Source: Phycisphaerales bacterium (GTDB lineage: Bacteria; Planctomycetota; Phycisphaerae; Phycisphaerales; UBA1924). From it: DNA of 64,000 nt. The notes under the pieces are model-generated. The model was not told the DNA's origin, made no database searches, and saw only the letters and a list, made by a program, of their open reading frames with translations. A program made the position numbers and the translations under genes. The stretch spans positions 62,001-126,000 of the forward strand of contig JANQNW010000017.1 in the NCBI GenBank assembly GCA_028279375.1, read 5' to 3'. Below are positions 8,931 to 16,874 of this stretch, piece after piece. Positions within the stretch are counted from its first letter, which is position 1. Each line of letters starts with the position of its first letter.

Positions 8931-9428
8931 ATGGTTCCAGAGATCCCGATGAGCTACGCCTCGAACCCGCTGCAAACTGCCCACGGCTATGACGCCCCCT
9001 GCGTCACGCAGTTCAGCGTCTTTCTCGACAATCGCGTCGGCAAACTTCTCGATGTCGTCGAGACGCTCAATGCGCATCCTTACACGCAGATCTGCGCGCT
9101 CTCCGTGCACGAGGCGTCCGACTACGCCGTCGTCCGCATCATCACCAATGGCTCCGACGCGACCAGAGACATTCTGAAGTCCAAGAGATTCCCCTTCTCC
9201 GAGAAGGAGCTTCTCATCGTCGAGCTCGTCAACGGGCACGACCTCGCCAGCCTCTGTCTCTGTCTCCTCTCCGCCGAACTCAACATCCACTTCGCTTATC
9301 CGCTGCTGCTCAAGATGCACGGCGCCCCGACCATCGCGCTCGCCGTCGACGACATCACGCTCGCCGGCCAGATTCTCCGCCGCAAGGAGTTCGTCCTCCT
9401 CGGCGAAGCGGATCTCCCGCACGACTGA
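8931..9428 (+). CDS. ACT-domain regulatory protein
   Basis: This protein of about 165 residues is built almost entirely of two ACT-like units. The first begins QFSVFLDNRVGKLLDVVETL and the second reads CLCLLSAELNIHFAYPLLL...TIALAVDDITLAGQIL. It lacks a catalytic domain and may sense an amino acid. Start choice is open: ATG 8931 has GAGGGGG about 12 bases upstream, ATG 8949 is six codons later, and a TTG at 8853 would add 26 low-complexity residues. It precedes panC on the same strand, but the 51-base gap does not prove an operon. Confidence 0.8.
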   Translation: MVPEIPMSYASNPLQTAHGYDAPCVTQFSVFLDNRVGKLLDVVETLNAHPYTQICALSVHEASDYAVVRIITNGSDATRDILKSKRFPFSEKELLIVELVNGHDLASLCLCLLSAELNIHFAYPLLLKMHGAPTIALAVDDITLAGQILRRKEFVLLGEADLPHD

Positions 9429-9479
9429 TCCGCCCCGCGCGCTTGACCTCCAGCGCTTCGCGCGCGACGTTGCCCCTCC

Positions 9480-10322
9480 ATGGCGCAGATCATCCACGAC
9501 GCCGAATCACTCCGGCCCTATGTCGGCTGCGTTCTCGTTCCGACGATGGGCGCCCTGCATGAAGGCCACATCCAGCTCATCCGCAAGGCCGCGGAGGCAG
9601 CCGGCGTCGGAGCGCTGCGCCGCACGCTCGTCAGCGTGTACGTCAATCCGAAGCAGTTCAACGAATCGAGCGACTTCGACAGCTATCCACGTTCCCTCGG
9701 TCAGGATGTCGTCAGCGCCCAGCGCGCCGGCGCCGACGCCGTCTTCGCGCCGACCGATGACGTCATCTATCCGCTCGGTGAGGACGAGCCCGACATCGTT
9801 CTGCCGCACGTTGCGCAGCAGCCGAAGCTCGAGGACGCGTTCCGCCCCGGCCACTTCGAAGGCGTCTGCCGCGTTGTCGATCGCCTCTTCGCGCTCACCA
9901 AACCAAGCGCCGCTGTCTTCGGTGAGAAGGACTGGCAGCAGCTCAAGGTGGTGCGCGCCATGGCGCATGTGCGACATCCACGCGTCGAGATCATTCCCTG
10001 CGAGACCGTGCGCGAATCCGACGGCCTCGCCATGAGCAGCCGCAACCAACTCCTCGACGCACGCGCACGCGCGAGCGCCGGCGCGATCCACCAGGCGCTC
10101 AAGGCGGCGCGCGAGGAGAAAGACGCGAGCGCCGCGGAGGAGCGCATGCGACACGTCCTCGTCGATGCGGGTCTCGAGATCGAATACGCCTGCGTGCGCG
10201 ACGCGCGATCCCTCCTTCCCCCCGATCAGGCAGGATTCGGCCAGGAAGGCGGCAGGGCGCTCATCGCCGCCCGCGTGCAGGGCGTGCGCCTCATCGACAA
10301 CATCGCCTGGCCCGCGATCTAG
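9480..10322 (+). CDS. panC: Pantothenate synthetase
   Basis: The 280-residue enzyme condenses pantoate and beta-alanine with ATP to give pantothenate, the precursor of coenzyme A. Signature motifs are VPTMGALHEGH (ATP-binding HxGH), VYVNPKQF, FGEKDWQQL (family usually KDYQQL; Trp replaces Tyr here) and RESDGLAMSSRN. Length is normal for the family. It stands alone: panB and panD were not found in the window. Confidence 0.96.
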   Translation: MAQIIHDAESLRPYVGCVLVPTMGALHEGHIQLIRKAAEAAGVGALRRTLVSVYVNPKQFNESSDFDSYPRSLGQDVVSAQRAGADAVFAPTDDVIYPLGEDEPDIVLPHVAQQPKLEDAFRPGHFEGVCRVVDRLFALTKPSAAVFGEKDWQQLKVVRAMAHVRHPRVEIIPCETVRESDGLAMSSRNQLLDARARASAGAIHQALKAAREEKDASAAEERMRHVLVDAGLEIEYACVRDARSLLPPDQAGFGQEGGRALIAARVQGVRLIDNIAWPAI

Positions 10323-10389
10323 GGACAATTCACGGGCCTCGTGTGAAGGCCCTGCATGTCCCGGCGCGAGTTCCTATCTTCAACGCGTC

Positions 10390-11550
10390 ATGAACCAGAC
10401 AGCAATCGAGCAGCCGAGTACGCAGGAGACCACCGTGCACGAGACGCCAATCCATGACTTCCACGTCACGCACGGCGCCAAGATGGTTGACTTCGCCGGA
10501 TGGGAGATGCCCATCAGCTACGGCAGCATCATCAACGAGCACAACCAGGTGCGCAGCTCCGGCGGCATCTTCGACGTCTCCCACATGGGGCGCGTCAACG
10601 TCAAGGGCCGCCACGCCCGCCGCTTCCTCGAGAAACTCTGCACCCGGCGCGTCTCCGACATGAAGGATGGCCAGTGTCGCTACTCGCTCATCTGCAACGA
10701 GCAGGGCGGCGTCAAGGATGACGTGCTCATCTATCGCAAGGATGACGATGAGTTCCTGCTCGTCGTCAACGCCTCCAATCGTGAGAAGCTCCTGCCGCAC
10801 TTCGAGGAAGTGCGCGGCGACCTCACCTGCAAGATCGACGACGTCACGATGAAGACCGCGATGGTCGCGCTCCAGGGCCCGAAGGTCATGGACATCATCA
10901 GCAATTTCAGCTCCGAGATCCCGACGCTCAAGCGCTATCGCTTCGTCGAGAAGAACATGCTCGTGCTCAAGGTGCTCGTCAGCCGCACGGGCTACACCGG
11001 CGAAGACGGCGTCGAGGTCATCCTCCCCGCGAAGATGGCCAAGAGCGCGCTGGGCATGCTGATGAAGGACGTCGATATCGAATCCGAGAATGCGGCCATC
11101 AAACCCGCCGGCCTCGGCGCTCGCGACTCGCTGCGCCTCGAAGCCGGTATGGCGCTCTATGGCCATGAGCTCACCGAAGAGCGCTGTGCGCTGGAGTGCA
11201 ACGTCGACTTCGCCATCAACATGGACAAGGACCAGGACGAGCGCGGCGAGGCCTTCGTCGGCCTCGATGCACTCCGCATCGCCGAACGCGACGGCCTGAA
11301 GAAGACCATCACCGGCCTCATCCTCGACGGCAAGCGCACCGCGCGCCAGGGCATGCCCGTTCTCAAGGGCGACAAGAACGTCGGCGAAATCACCAGCGCC
11401 TGCCTCAGCCCGACGCTCGGCAAGCCCATCGCGATCGCGTACCTCGACATCGACGCCGCCGAACCCGGCGGCGCGCTGAGCGTGGACACGGGCAAGTCGA
11501 AGGTGGACGCCGAGGTGACGAAGCCGCCGTTCTACAAGGCGGGGAAGTAA
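10390..11550 (+). CDS. gcvT: Glycine cleavage system T protein (aminomethyltransferase)
   Basis: The 386-residue protein shows HGAKMVDFAGWEMPISYGS, SGGIFDVSHMGRV, a RTGYTGEDGVEV motif and the GLGARDSLRLEAGM segment typical of GcvT. It transfers the aminomethyl group of glycine to tetrahydrofolate, releasing ammonia. The ATG at 10390 is used although the frame is open further upstream; the first 15 or so residues (to TTVHE) are a variable extension. gcvH and gcvP are not adjacent, since the next gene is a convergent sigma factor. Confidence 0.95.
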   Translation: MNQTAIEQPSTQETTVHETPIHDFHVTHGAKMVDFAGWEMPISYGSIINEHNQVRSSGGIFDVSHMGRVNVKGRHARRFLEKLCTRRVSDMKDGQCRYSLICNEQGGVKDDVLIYRKDDDEFLLVVNASNREKLLPHFEEVRGDLTCKIDDVTMKTAMVALQGPKVMDIISNFSSEIPTLKRYRFVEKNMLVLKVLVSRTGYTGEDGVEVILPAKMAKSALGMLMKDVDIESENAAIKPAGLGARDSLRLEAGMALYGHELTEERCALECNVDFAINMDKDQDERGEAFVGLDALRIAERDGLKKTITGLILDGKRTARQGMPVLKGDKNVGEITSACLSPTLGKPIAIAYLDIDAAEPGGALSVDTGKSKVDAEVTKPPFYKAGK

Positions 11551-11553
11551 GCG

Positions 11554-12498
11554 CTACCCCGTCCTGCGCAACCGACGACTCTTCCTGGCCTCGTCCTGCT
11601 CCATCTCCTCGATGGCGCGGCGCTTGGCCTCCTCCTCCTTCGTCGCATTCTCCTTGAAGAAGCGCGTCGGAGCGTCGTCTGACAGGCGCATGTTCAGCTT
11701 GCGCAGCGCCTCGATCTCGATCTGACGCACGCGCTCGCGCGTCACGCCGATCTCCTCGCCGATCTGTTTCAGCGTGCGCGGCTCCTGGCCGTCAAGACCG
11801 AAGCGCATCTGCAGCACGCGTCCCTCACGATCGTCGATCACCTCGAGCAGCTTCTCGATCACGAAAAGCTCCTCGGCGTAAAGCGTCTGGTTCTCCGGCG
11901 ACTTCATGTCCGTATCAGCGATCATCTCGCTGATGTTCATCGACTCGCCGTCTTCGCCTATCGGCGTCTGCGAAGGCGAATGGAACGCCTTCACCGCCTT
12001 GCGAATGATCCGAACCTTGCGCAGCGGCAAGTTCATCTCCGTCGCAAGCTCCTGCATCGAGGGGTGGCGCCCAAGCTGCTCATGCAGCAGCCGGCTCGCA
12101 GCCTTCCACTTGCCGATCAGCTCGACCATGTACGCCGGAATGTGAATCGGCTGCACCGCGTTGATCAACGCGCGCTTGATCGCCTGCTTGATCCACCACG
12201 ACGCATACGTCGAAAAGCGGGCGCCCTGCGCCGGGTCGAAACCCTCGACCGCGCGGATCAGCCCGATATTGCCTTCTTCAATAAGGTCCGGAAGCGTCAG
12301 CCCGCGATTCGAATAGCGCTTCGCGATCGCCACCACGAGCCGAAGGTTGGAAGCCACCATCCGCTCGCGCGCTTCAAGACACTGATCATTGATCACGCGC
12401 CATCCGAGCTCCTTCTCCTCGTCCGGAGTCAGAATCGAATAACGATTGATCTCCTGGAGATACATCTCCAGGTCGGATTTCACGGCACGGCTGCGCAT
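11554..12498 (-). CDS. Primary-like sigma-70 factor lacking region 1.1
   Basis: The 314-residue sigma factor starts directly at region 1.2 ([20 protein letters not shown]). Region 2 contains the -10-recognising helix ([17 protein letters not shown]), region 3 has [13 protein letters not shown], and region 4 has [20 protein letters not shown] for -35 recognition. A charged tail of about 40 residues (rich in E, K and R) follows region 4, beyond the usual end. The ATG at 12498 has GGAGGGGAG upstream. It could be the housekeeping factor or a group 2 factor; absence of region 1.1 is common in planctomycete group 2 members, so no symbol is given. Confidence 0.92.
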   Translation of the reverse strand: MRSRAVKSDLEMYLQEINRYSILTPDEEKELGWRVINDQCLEARERMVASNLRLVVAIAKRYSNRGLTLPDLIEEGNIGLIRAVEGFDPAQGARFSTYASWWIKQAIKRALINAVQPIHIPAYMVELIGKWKAASRLLHEQLGRHPSMQELATEMNLPLRKVRIIRKAVKAFHSPSQTPIGEDGESMNISEMIADTDMKSPENQTLYAEELFVIEKLLEVIDDREGRVLQMRFGLDGQEPRTLKQIGEEIGVTRERVRQIEIEALRKLNMRLSDDAPTRFFKENATKEEEAKRRAIEEMEQDEARKSRRLRRTG

Positions 12499-12825
12499 AG
12501 ATACGAACGACTCCCCTCCGGCGGCGCCGGGTCTGCGCGATTGCCCATGTGCTCTGGACCGTGCTCCGCCCGGGTTCCACACCGTGCGTTCTGGCGGTCT
12601 CTCCAGACGTGTTATTCGTGCAAGATCGGCGGGGCGGTTCCACTGCTTAAGCCCCCGATTCACGCCGTCTCGCTGGACGCCCCCCGAAACGTGACAAACC
12701 GAGCCTCGGACCGAAAACAACGCCATTCGCCGTTTCAGCCATGTAACGCAAACCGCCGATCCTTCCCCTGCGTGTCCGCATACGCGTATGCGTTTTCCAA
12801 CGTCCGGATATAGTTGTGGGGACCT
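12499..12825. other. Divergent promoter region, 327 bases without a gene
   Basis: This gap separates the starts of the sigma-factor gene (minus) and the UvrB/C-motif gene (plus), so it should hold both promoters. The only clear structured element seen is the 16-bp palindrome listed separately. No small gene with a convincing start and codon pattern was recognised. Confidence 0.6.
12777..12792. promoter_or_regulatory. 16-bp perfect palindrome, candidate operator
   Basis: CGCATACGCGTATGCG is identical to its reverse complement. It ends 33 bases before the ATG of the UvrB/C-motif gene, is followed by TTTT, and has an AT-richer GATATAG stretch between it and the start. The position fits an operator near the promoter. 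A short terminator-like hairpin is possible, but there is no upstream plus-strand gene to terminate. Confidence 0.4.
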
Positions 12826-13578
12826 ATGTCACAGGATCTCAGCCGAATACTCGACGACTGGCCCTACGAACCCGGACAACTCTCCGTCCGAATGATCGAA
12901 GGCGACGACGGCAAGCCCAAGATCCAGATGCGCGTCGATCTCGGCGTCCTGCAGATGGAGGTCGAAGGACGCCCCGACGGCATGCGCCCCGACGACGCCG
13001 AGAGCGTCCTCGAAGCGATCGAAGCCGAACTCGATGCGCACATCGCCGAAGGCGGCGAAGCCGAAGCGTTCAAGATCGACGGCGACACCTGCCGCATCCT
13101 GCGCGAGGAAGCTGCGCAGTATTACCATCGCTACGTCGCGCTCTTCATCCTTGAAGAGTACGAAGGCGTCGTGCGCGACACGTCGCGCAACCTCCGCGTC
13201 CTCGATCTCTGCAGGAACCACGCCGACGATGAAGAAGACGCGCTCCTGCTCGAGCAATACCGCCCCTATCTCGAGATGATGCGCGCCCGCGCGCTCGCCT
13301 CCGAGGCCATCCGCGATCAGGAGCCCAAGGCAGCGCTTCTCGCCATTGACGAAGCCCTCGCCCGCATCAAGGAGATGTTCGAGGAGGCCGAACAGGGCGA
13401 GCTCTACGACCAGGCCCCCGAGGTGCAGCTGCTCAAGGGCATGCGCGACCAGCTCGTCCCCAAGCTCCCTGTCAGCCCGCAGTCCGAGTTGAAGGATCGG
13501 CTCAAGCGCGCGATCGAAGCGGAGAACTATGAACTCGCCGCCATCCTGCGCGACGAACTGCGCATGATGAAGGACTGA
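12826..13578 (+). CDS. UvrB/UvrC-motif protein of unknown function
   Basis: The 250-residue soluble acidic protein ends in a UvrB/UvrC-like helical hairpin motif ([29 protein letters not shown] region). That motif mediates protein contacts in UvrB/UvrC and also occurs in stress regulators such as McsA. The middle is helical and tetratricopeptide-like ([23 protein letters not shown]). No zinc fingers or nuclease domain are present, so it is not UvrB or UvrC. The ATG at 12826 was preferred to an upstream TTG four codons earlier. It is divergent from the sigma factor and 46 bases before a glycosyltransferase. Confidence 0.8.
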   Translation: MSQDLSRILDDWPYEPGQLSVRMIEGDDGKPKIQMRVDLGVLQMEVEGRPDGMRPDDAESVLEAIEAELDAHIAEGGEAEAFKIDGDTCRILREEAAQYYHRYVALFILEEYEGVVRDTSRNLRVLDLCRNHADDEEDALLLEQYRPYLEMMRARALASEAIRDQEPKAALLAIDEALARIKEMFEEAEQGELYDQAPEVQLLKGMRDQLVPKLPVSPQSELKDRLKRAIEAENYELAAILRDELRMMKD

Positions 13579-13624
13579 AGCGCCGCACACGCGTAGCGCC
13601 GCCGCCGGACGTACACTCCCGCCC

Positions 13625-14500
13625 ATGACAGCCGCGGACGACGCCTTCGTCCTCATCCCGACGCACACCCCGCGTTATCTCGCGATCGTCCTCGCCGGCC
13701 TCGCTCGGCAGACGCACACGCCGCGCGCCATCGTCGTCAGCTGCGACAGTGACGATCCCGCCATCGGCGACGTGCTGAAGCAGTGGGGGCCTCGCACCGG
13801 CGCCAGCGTCGCGTGGGTCCGACGCCCGCACATGGATGGCGAACGTCTCTGCCAGGCGCGCAACAACGGCGTGCGCTGGCTCGTCGATGAGTTCGGCGCC
13901 GAACGCGGCCGTCTCATCACGCTCGACGGCGACATGCTCGCCTCCGACACGCTCATCCAGCAGCACCTCGACCTCGCGCAAGGCAAAGACTTCGTCTATC
14001 CCTATCGCGTCGATGTCGATGAACAGACTTCCGGTGCGCTCGATCCTGAGCGCGTTCTCAGCGGAGATCAGACGGTCGAAGCCGACGCACACGCGCGCAG
14101 CCTCCTCAAGAAACGAGCAATGCGCTATCGCAAGCAGAAGCGCATGCGCAGGCTCCGCCTCGGCCCGAAGCACAAGCCCAAGCTCCTCGGCGGCCACTTC
14201 TCCGTCACGCTCGAGCTGTACCTCAGGCTCAACGGCTTCGACGAGCTCTACCAGGGCTGGGGCTTCAAGGACGACGAGTTCGCCCGACGCGCCGTCCGCG
14301 CCGGCGCCGACTGCCGCATCGCCGTCGAGGAGATCCTGGGCTTCCACCTCTACCACCCGACCCGCCAGCATGGCGCCATGCGCGACAACCCCAACGCCGC
14401 CCGCTTCGCCCGACGGGATCTCCCGATCACCTGCGAGCACGGCGTCCGAAATCCGCTCCCGCAGGCGCCCGTCGAGGCCGAACTCATCTGCTCCGCCTGA
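13625..14500 (+). CDS. Family 2-like glycosyltransferase
   Basis: The 291-residue protein has a GT-A fold start (FVLIPTHTPRYLAIVLAGLARQ), a DGD metal/nucleotide-sugar motif (LITLDGDMLASDT), and late GHFSVTLELYLRLNGFDELYQGWGFKDDEF. The last part resembles the galactosyltransferase-like C-terminal region of GT2/GT7 enzymes. No membrane segments are seen, so it is probably cytoplasmic. Acceptor and donor cannot be named. No other sugar-polymer genes are adjacent. Confidence 0.85.
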   Translation: MTAADDAFVLIPTHTPRYLAIVLAGLARQTHTPRAIVVSCDSDDPAIGDVLKQWGPRTGASVAWVRRPHMDGERLCQARNNGVRWLVDEFGAERGRLITLDGDMLASDTLIQQHLDLAQGKDFVYPYRVDVDEQTSGALDPERVLSGDQTVEADAHARSLLKKRAMRYRKQKRMRRLRLGPKHKPKLLGGHFSVTLELYLRLNGFDELYQGWGFKDDEFARRAVRAGADCRIAVEEILGFHLYHPTRQHGAMRDNPNAARFARRDLPITCEHGVRNPLPQAPVEAELICSA

Positions 14501-14556
14501 AATTCGTCTCCGGGTGGAATCACCCGTGAGCCCGGCGCATCGAAGGCGGCCTAAAG

Positions 14557-14569
14557 TAGAATGATTCTA
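14557..14569. promoter_or_regulatory. Fur/PerR-like 7-1-7 operator upstream of isc genes
   Basis: TAGAATGATTCTA is a perfect 13-base inverted repeat with one central base, set in a GC-rich background about 107 bases before the iscS ATG. With its flanks it reads GTAGAAT-G-ATTCTAA, close to the 7-1-7 Fur/PerR consensus TTATAATNATTATAA. Its left half, TAGAAT, also resembles a -10 hexamer. An iron- or peroxide-responsive operator would suit an Fe-S assembly operon. No fur gene is in the window. Confidence 0.6.
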
Positions 14570-14675
14570 AATCGCAGTTGAGGATAGGGGGGTCCGCAAT
14601 CCGCCGAAACCGCGGCCAGACGTCCCCGCTGCACGCACATCAGAGAACCACGACACCGAGAGGCCAACGCTCGCC

Positions 14676-15908
14676 ATGAATCTCCCCATCTACTTCGACA
14701 ACGCCGCCACAACGCGCTGCGATCCAAGAGTCGTTGAGGAAATGCTGCCCTACTTCACCGAGAAGTACGGCAATCCCGGCAGCCGCAATCACGCCTTCGG
14801 ATGGGAATCCGAAGACGCCGTCGATCTCGCGCGCGAGCGCATCGCGAAGCTCATCGGCGCCACGCCCAAGGAGATCGTCTTCACCTCCGGCGCCACCGAG
14901 TCGAACAACCTCGCCATCAAGGGCGCGGCGACGATGTACCAGAAGAATCCCGCCGGCTCAGAGAAGCGCGGACACATCATCTCCGCGATCCACGAGCACA
15001 AGGCCGTCCTCGATCCCGTCAAGCGCCTCCAGAAGGAAGGCTTCGACGTCACCTGGCTCGAGCCCGGCGAAGACGGAATTATCACCGCGAAGATGATCGA
15101 GGATGCGCTCCGCGAGGACACCATTCTCGTCACGATCATGTGGGCCAACAACGAGATCGGAACGATCAACGAGATCCCGCAGATCGGCAAGCTCTGTCAC
15201 GCCAACAACATCGTCCTCCACACCGACGCCACGCAGTGGGTCGGCAAGATGCCGACGAATGTCGTCACCGACGAAATCGATCTCCTCAGCTTCTCCGGTC
15301 ACAAGATGTACGGGCCCAAGGGCGTCGGCGCCCTCTATGTCCGTCGCCGCAAGCCGCGCATCCGCCTTGTCGCTCAGGCTGAAGGCGGCGGTCAGGAGCG
15401 CGGCTTCCGATCCGGCACGCTCAACGTCACCGGCATTGTCGGCCTCGGCAAGGCCGCAGAACTCTGCGCCCAAGAGATGGACGCCGACGGCGCCCGACTC
15501 ATCCAGTGGCGCAAGCGACTGGAAGACGAGCTCACCAGCTCACTCGAAGTTACGCAGGTCAACGGCCACGCCGAGAAGCGTTTGCCGCATCTCACGAATA
15601 TTTCCTTCGGCTTCGTCGAGGGCGAAGGCCTGATGATGGCCGTCAAGGACATCGCATGCTCCTCCGGCTCGGCGTGCACCAGCGCCAGCCTCGAGCCCAG
15701 TTATGTGCTCAAGGCGCTTGGCGTCGGCGACGAGCTCGCCCACTCCTCGCTCCGCATCTCGATGGGACGCTTCACCACCGAGGACCAGGTCGACTTCGCC
15801 ATCGGCAAGATCAAGGAAGCCGTGCTCAAGCTCCGCGAGATGAGCCCGCTCTTTGATATGCATAAGGAAGGCATCGACATCTCTCAGATCGAATGGGCCG
15901 CCCACTAA
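14676..15908 (+). CDS. iscS: Cysteine desulfurase IscS
   Basis: The 410-residue PLP enzyme removes sulfur from cysteine for Fe-S cluster building. Motifs are YFDNAATTRCDPRV, FTSGATESNNLAIKG, the PLP Lys in SFSGHKMYGPKG, and the catalytic-loop Cys in SSGSACTSASLEPS, which marks the IscS/NifS type rather than SufS. It is first in a three-gene cluster (iscS-iscU-iscA-type). A leader of about 100 bases separates it from the Fur-like box. iscR, hscA, hscB and fdx are not present in the cluster. Confidence 0.96.
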   Translation: MNLPIYFDNAATTRCDPRVVEEMLPYFTEKYGNPGSRNHAFGWESEDAVDLARERIAKLIGATPKEIVFTSGATESNNLAIKGAATMYQKNPAGSEKRGHIISAIHEHKAVLDPVKRLQKEGFDVTWLEPGEDGIITAKMIEDALREDTILVTIMWANNEIGTINEIPQIGKLCHANNIVLHTDATQWVGKMPTNVVTDEIDLLSFSGHKMYGPKGVGALYVRRRKPRIRLVAQAEGGGQERGFRSGTLNVTGIVGLGKAAELCAQEMDADGARLIQWRKRLEDELTSSLEVTQVNGHAEKRLPHLTNISFGFVEGEGLMMAVKDIACSSGSACTSASLEPSYVLKALGVGDELAHSSLRISMGRFTTEDQVDFAIGKIKEAVLKLREMSPLFDMHKEGIDISQIEWAAH

Positions 15909-15959
15909 AGGCGCCACGTACCGAACCATTTCACAGCGTCACACAGGCGAACTGAAACC

Positions 15960-16385
15960 ATGGCATACAGCGACAAAGTCATCGATCACTACGAGAACCC
16001 GCGCAACGTCGGAACCTTTGGCAAGACCAACGAAGTCAAGGACCGAAAGGATGTTGGTGTCGGCATCGTCGGCGCCCCCGAGTGCGGCGACGTCATGCAG
16101 CTCCAGATCAAGGTCGACGATCAGGGCCGCATCGAGGACGCCAAGTTCAAGACCTTCGGCTGCGGCAGCGCCATCGCCTCCTCGTCCCTCGCCACCGAGT
16201 GGCTCAAGGGACGCACCGTTGATGAAGGCGCCGCCATCAAGAACACCGAAATCGTCGAGGAGCTCAGCCTCCCGCCCGTCAAGATCCACTGCTCCGTGCT
16301 GGCCGAAGACGCCATCCGCGCCGCCGTGAATGACTACAAGAAGAAGAACGGGATCGCCGAAGAAAAGGAAGCCCACGCTCACTGA
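15960..16385 (+). CDS. iscU: Fe-S cluster scaffold protein IscU
   Basis: The 141-residue scaffold has the three cluster-ligand cysteines in GAPECGDVM, FGCGSAIASSS and KIHCSVLAED, plus the conserved Asp after the first. LPPVK, the motif contacted by the HscA chaperone, is present just before the third Cys. No HscA/HscB gene lies nearby, so the chaperone must be encoded elsewhere or a general DnaK is used. It is 51 bases downstream of iscS and surely in the same operon. Confidence 0.96.
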   Translation: MAYSDKVIDHYENPRNVGTFGKTNEVKDRKDVGVGIVGAPECGDVMQLQIKVDDQGRIEDAKFKTFGCGSAIASSSLATEWLKGRTVDEGAAIKNTEIVEELSLPPVKIHCSVLAEDAIRAAVNDYKKKNGIAEEKEAHAH

Positions 16386-16468
16386 AACAGGGCTCAATTG
16401 GCCGTGAGCGACGCTCAGAGCTACCATCCCCGCCCGTTGATTCTGGCCATTTCCGGAGCGAGACCACA

Positions 16469-16801
16469 ATGACCGTGACCCTCACAGACACCGCCGCACG
16501 CGAAATCAAGACCATCATCGAGCAGCAGGAACTCGACGAGGAGAAGGTCCGCCTGCGCGTCGGCGTCAAGGGCGGCGGCTGCTCCGGATTCAGCTACATC
16601 CTCGACCTCACCGAGAACGTCAAGGATCACGACGAGGTCTTCGAGCAGGACGGCATCAGCGTTGTCTGCGATCCCAAGAGCCTCCTCTACCTCAACGGCA
16701 CGACCATCGATTTCAAGGACGAGATCATGGGCCGGGGATTCGTCTTCAACAATCCCAACGCCACCTCGACATGCGGCTGCGGATCCAGCTTCCAGGCCTG
16801 A
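16469..16801 (+). CDS. A-type iron-sulfur carrier (IscA/ErpA-like)
   Basis: The 110-residue protein has the HesB/IscA fold and all three conserved cysteines: GGGCSGFSY and the C-terminal TCGCGSSF. A-type carriers receive clusters from IscU and pass them to target enzymes. IscA, ErpA and SufA cannot be separated from sequence alone, so no symbol is given. It is the last gene of the cluster and is followed by a strong intrinsic terminator. Confidence 0.95.
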   Translation: MTVTLTDTAAREIKTIIEQQELDEEKVRLRVGVKGGGCSGFSYILDLTENVKDHDEVFEQDGISVVCDPKSLLYLNGTTIDFKDEIMGRGFVFNNPNATSTCGCGSSFQA

Positions 16802-16824
16802 GACAGACCGCACACGAACACAAG

Positions 16825-16854
16825 CCCGCGGCGCATTTGCGTCGCGGGTTTCTT
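16825..16854 (+). terminator. Intrinsic terminator of the isc cluster
   Basis: A 10-bp stem (CCCGCGGCGC with GCGTCGCGGG, one G-T pair) with ATTT loop is followed by TTTCTT. It lies 24 bases after the A-type carrier stop. Confidence 0.9.
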
Positions 16855-16874
16855 CATGCGCTCACCGCGCCGGT

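Noticed and set aside
11157..12726. Upstream extension of the sigma factor to 12726 and other minus-strand frames over gcvT
   Set aside because: The extension of 76 residues is Arg/Gly-rich and follows no sigma region; the ATG at 12498 has a strong ribosome-binding site.
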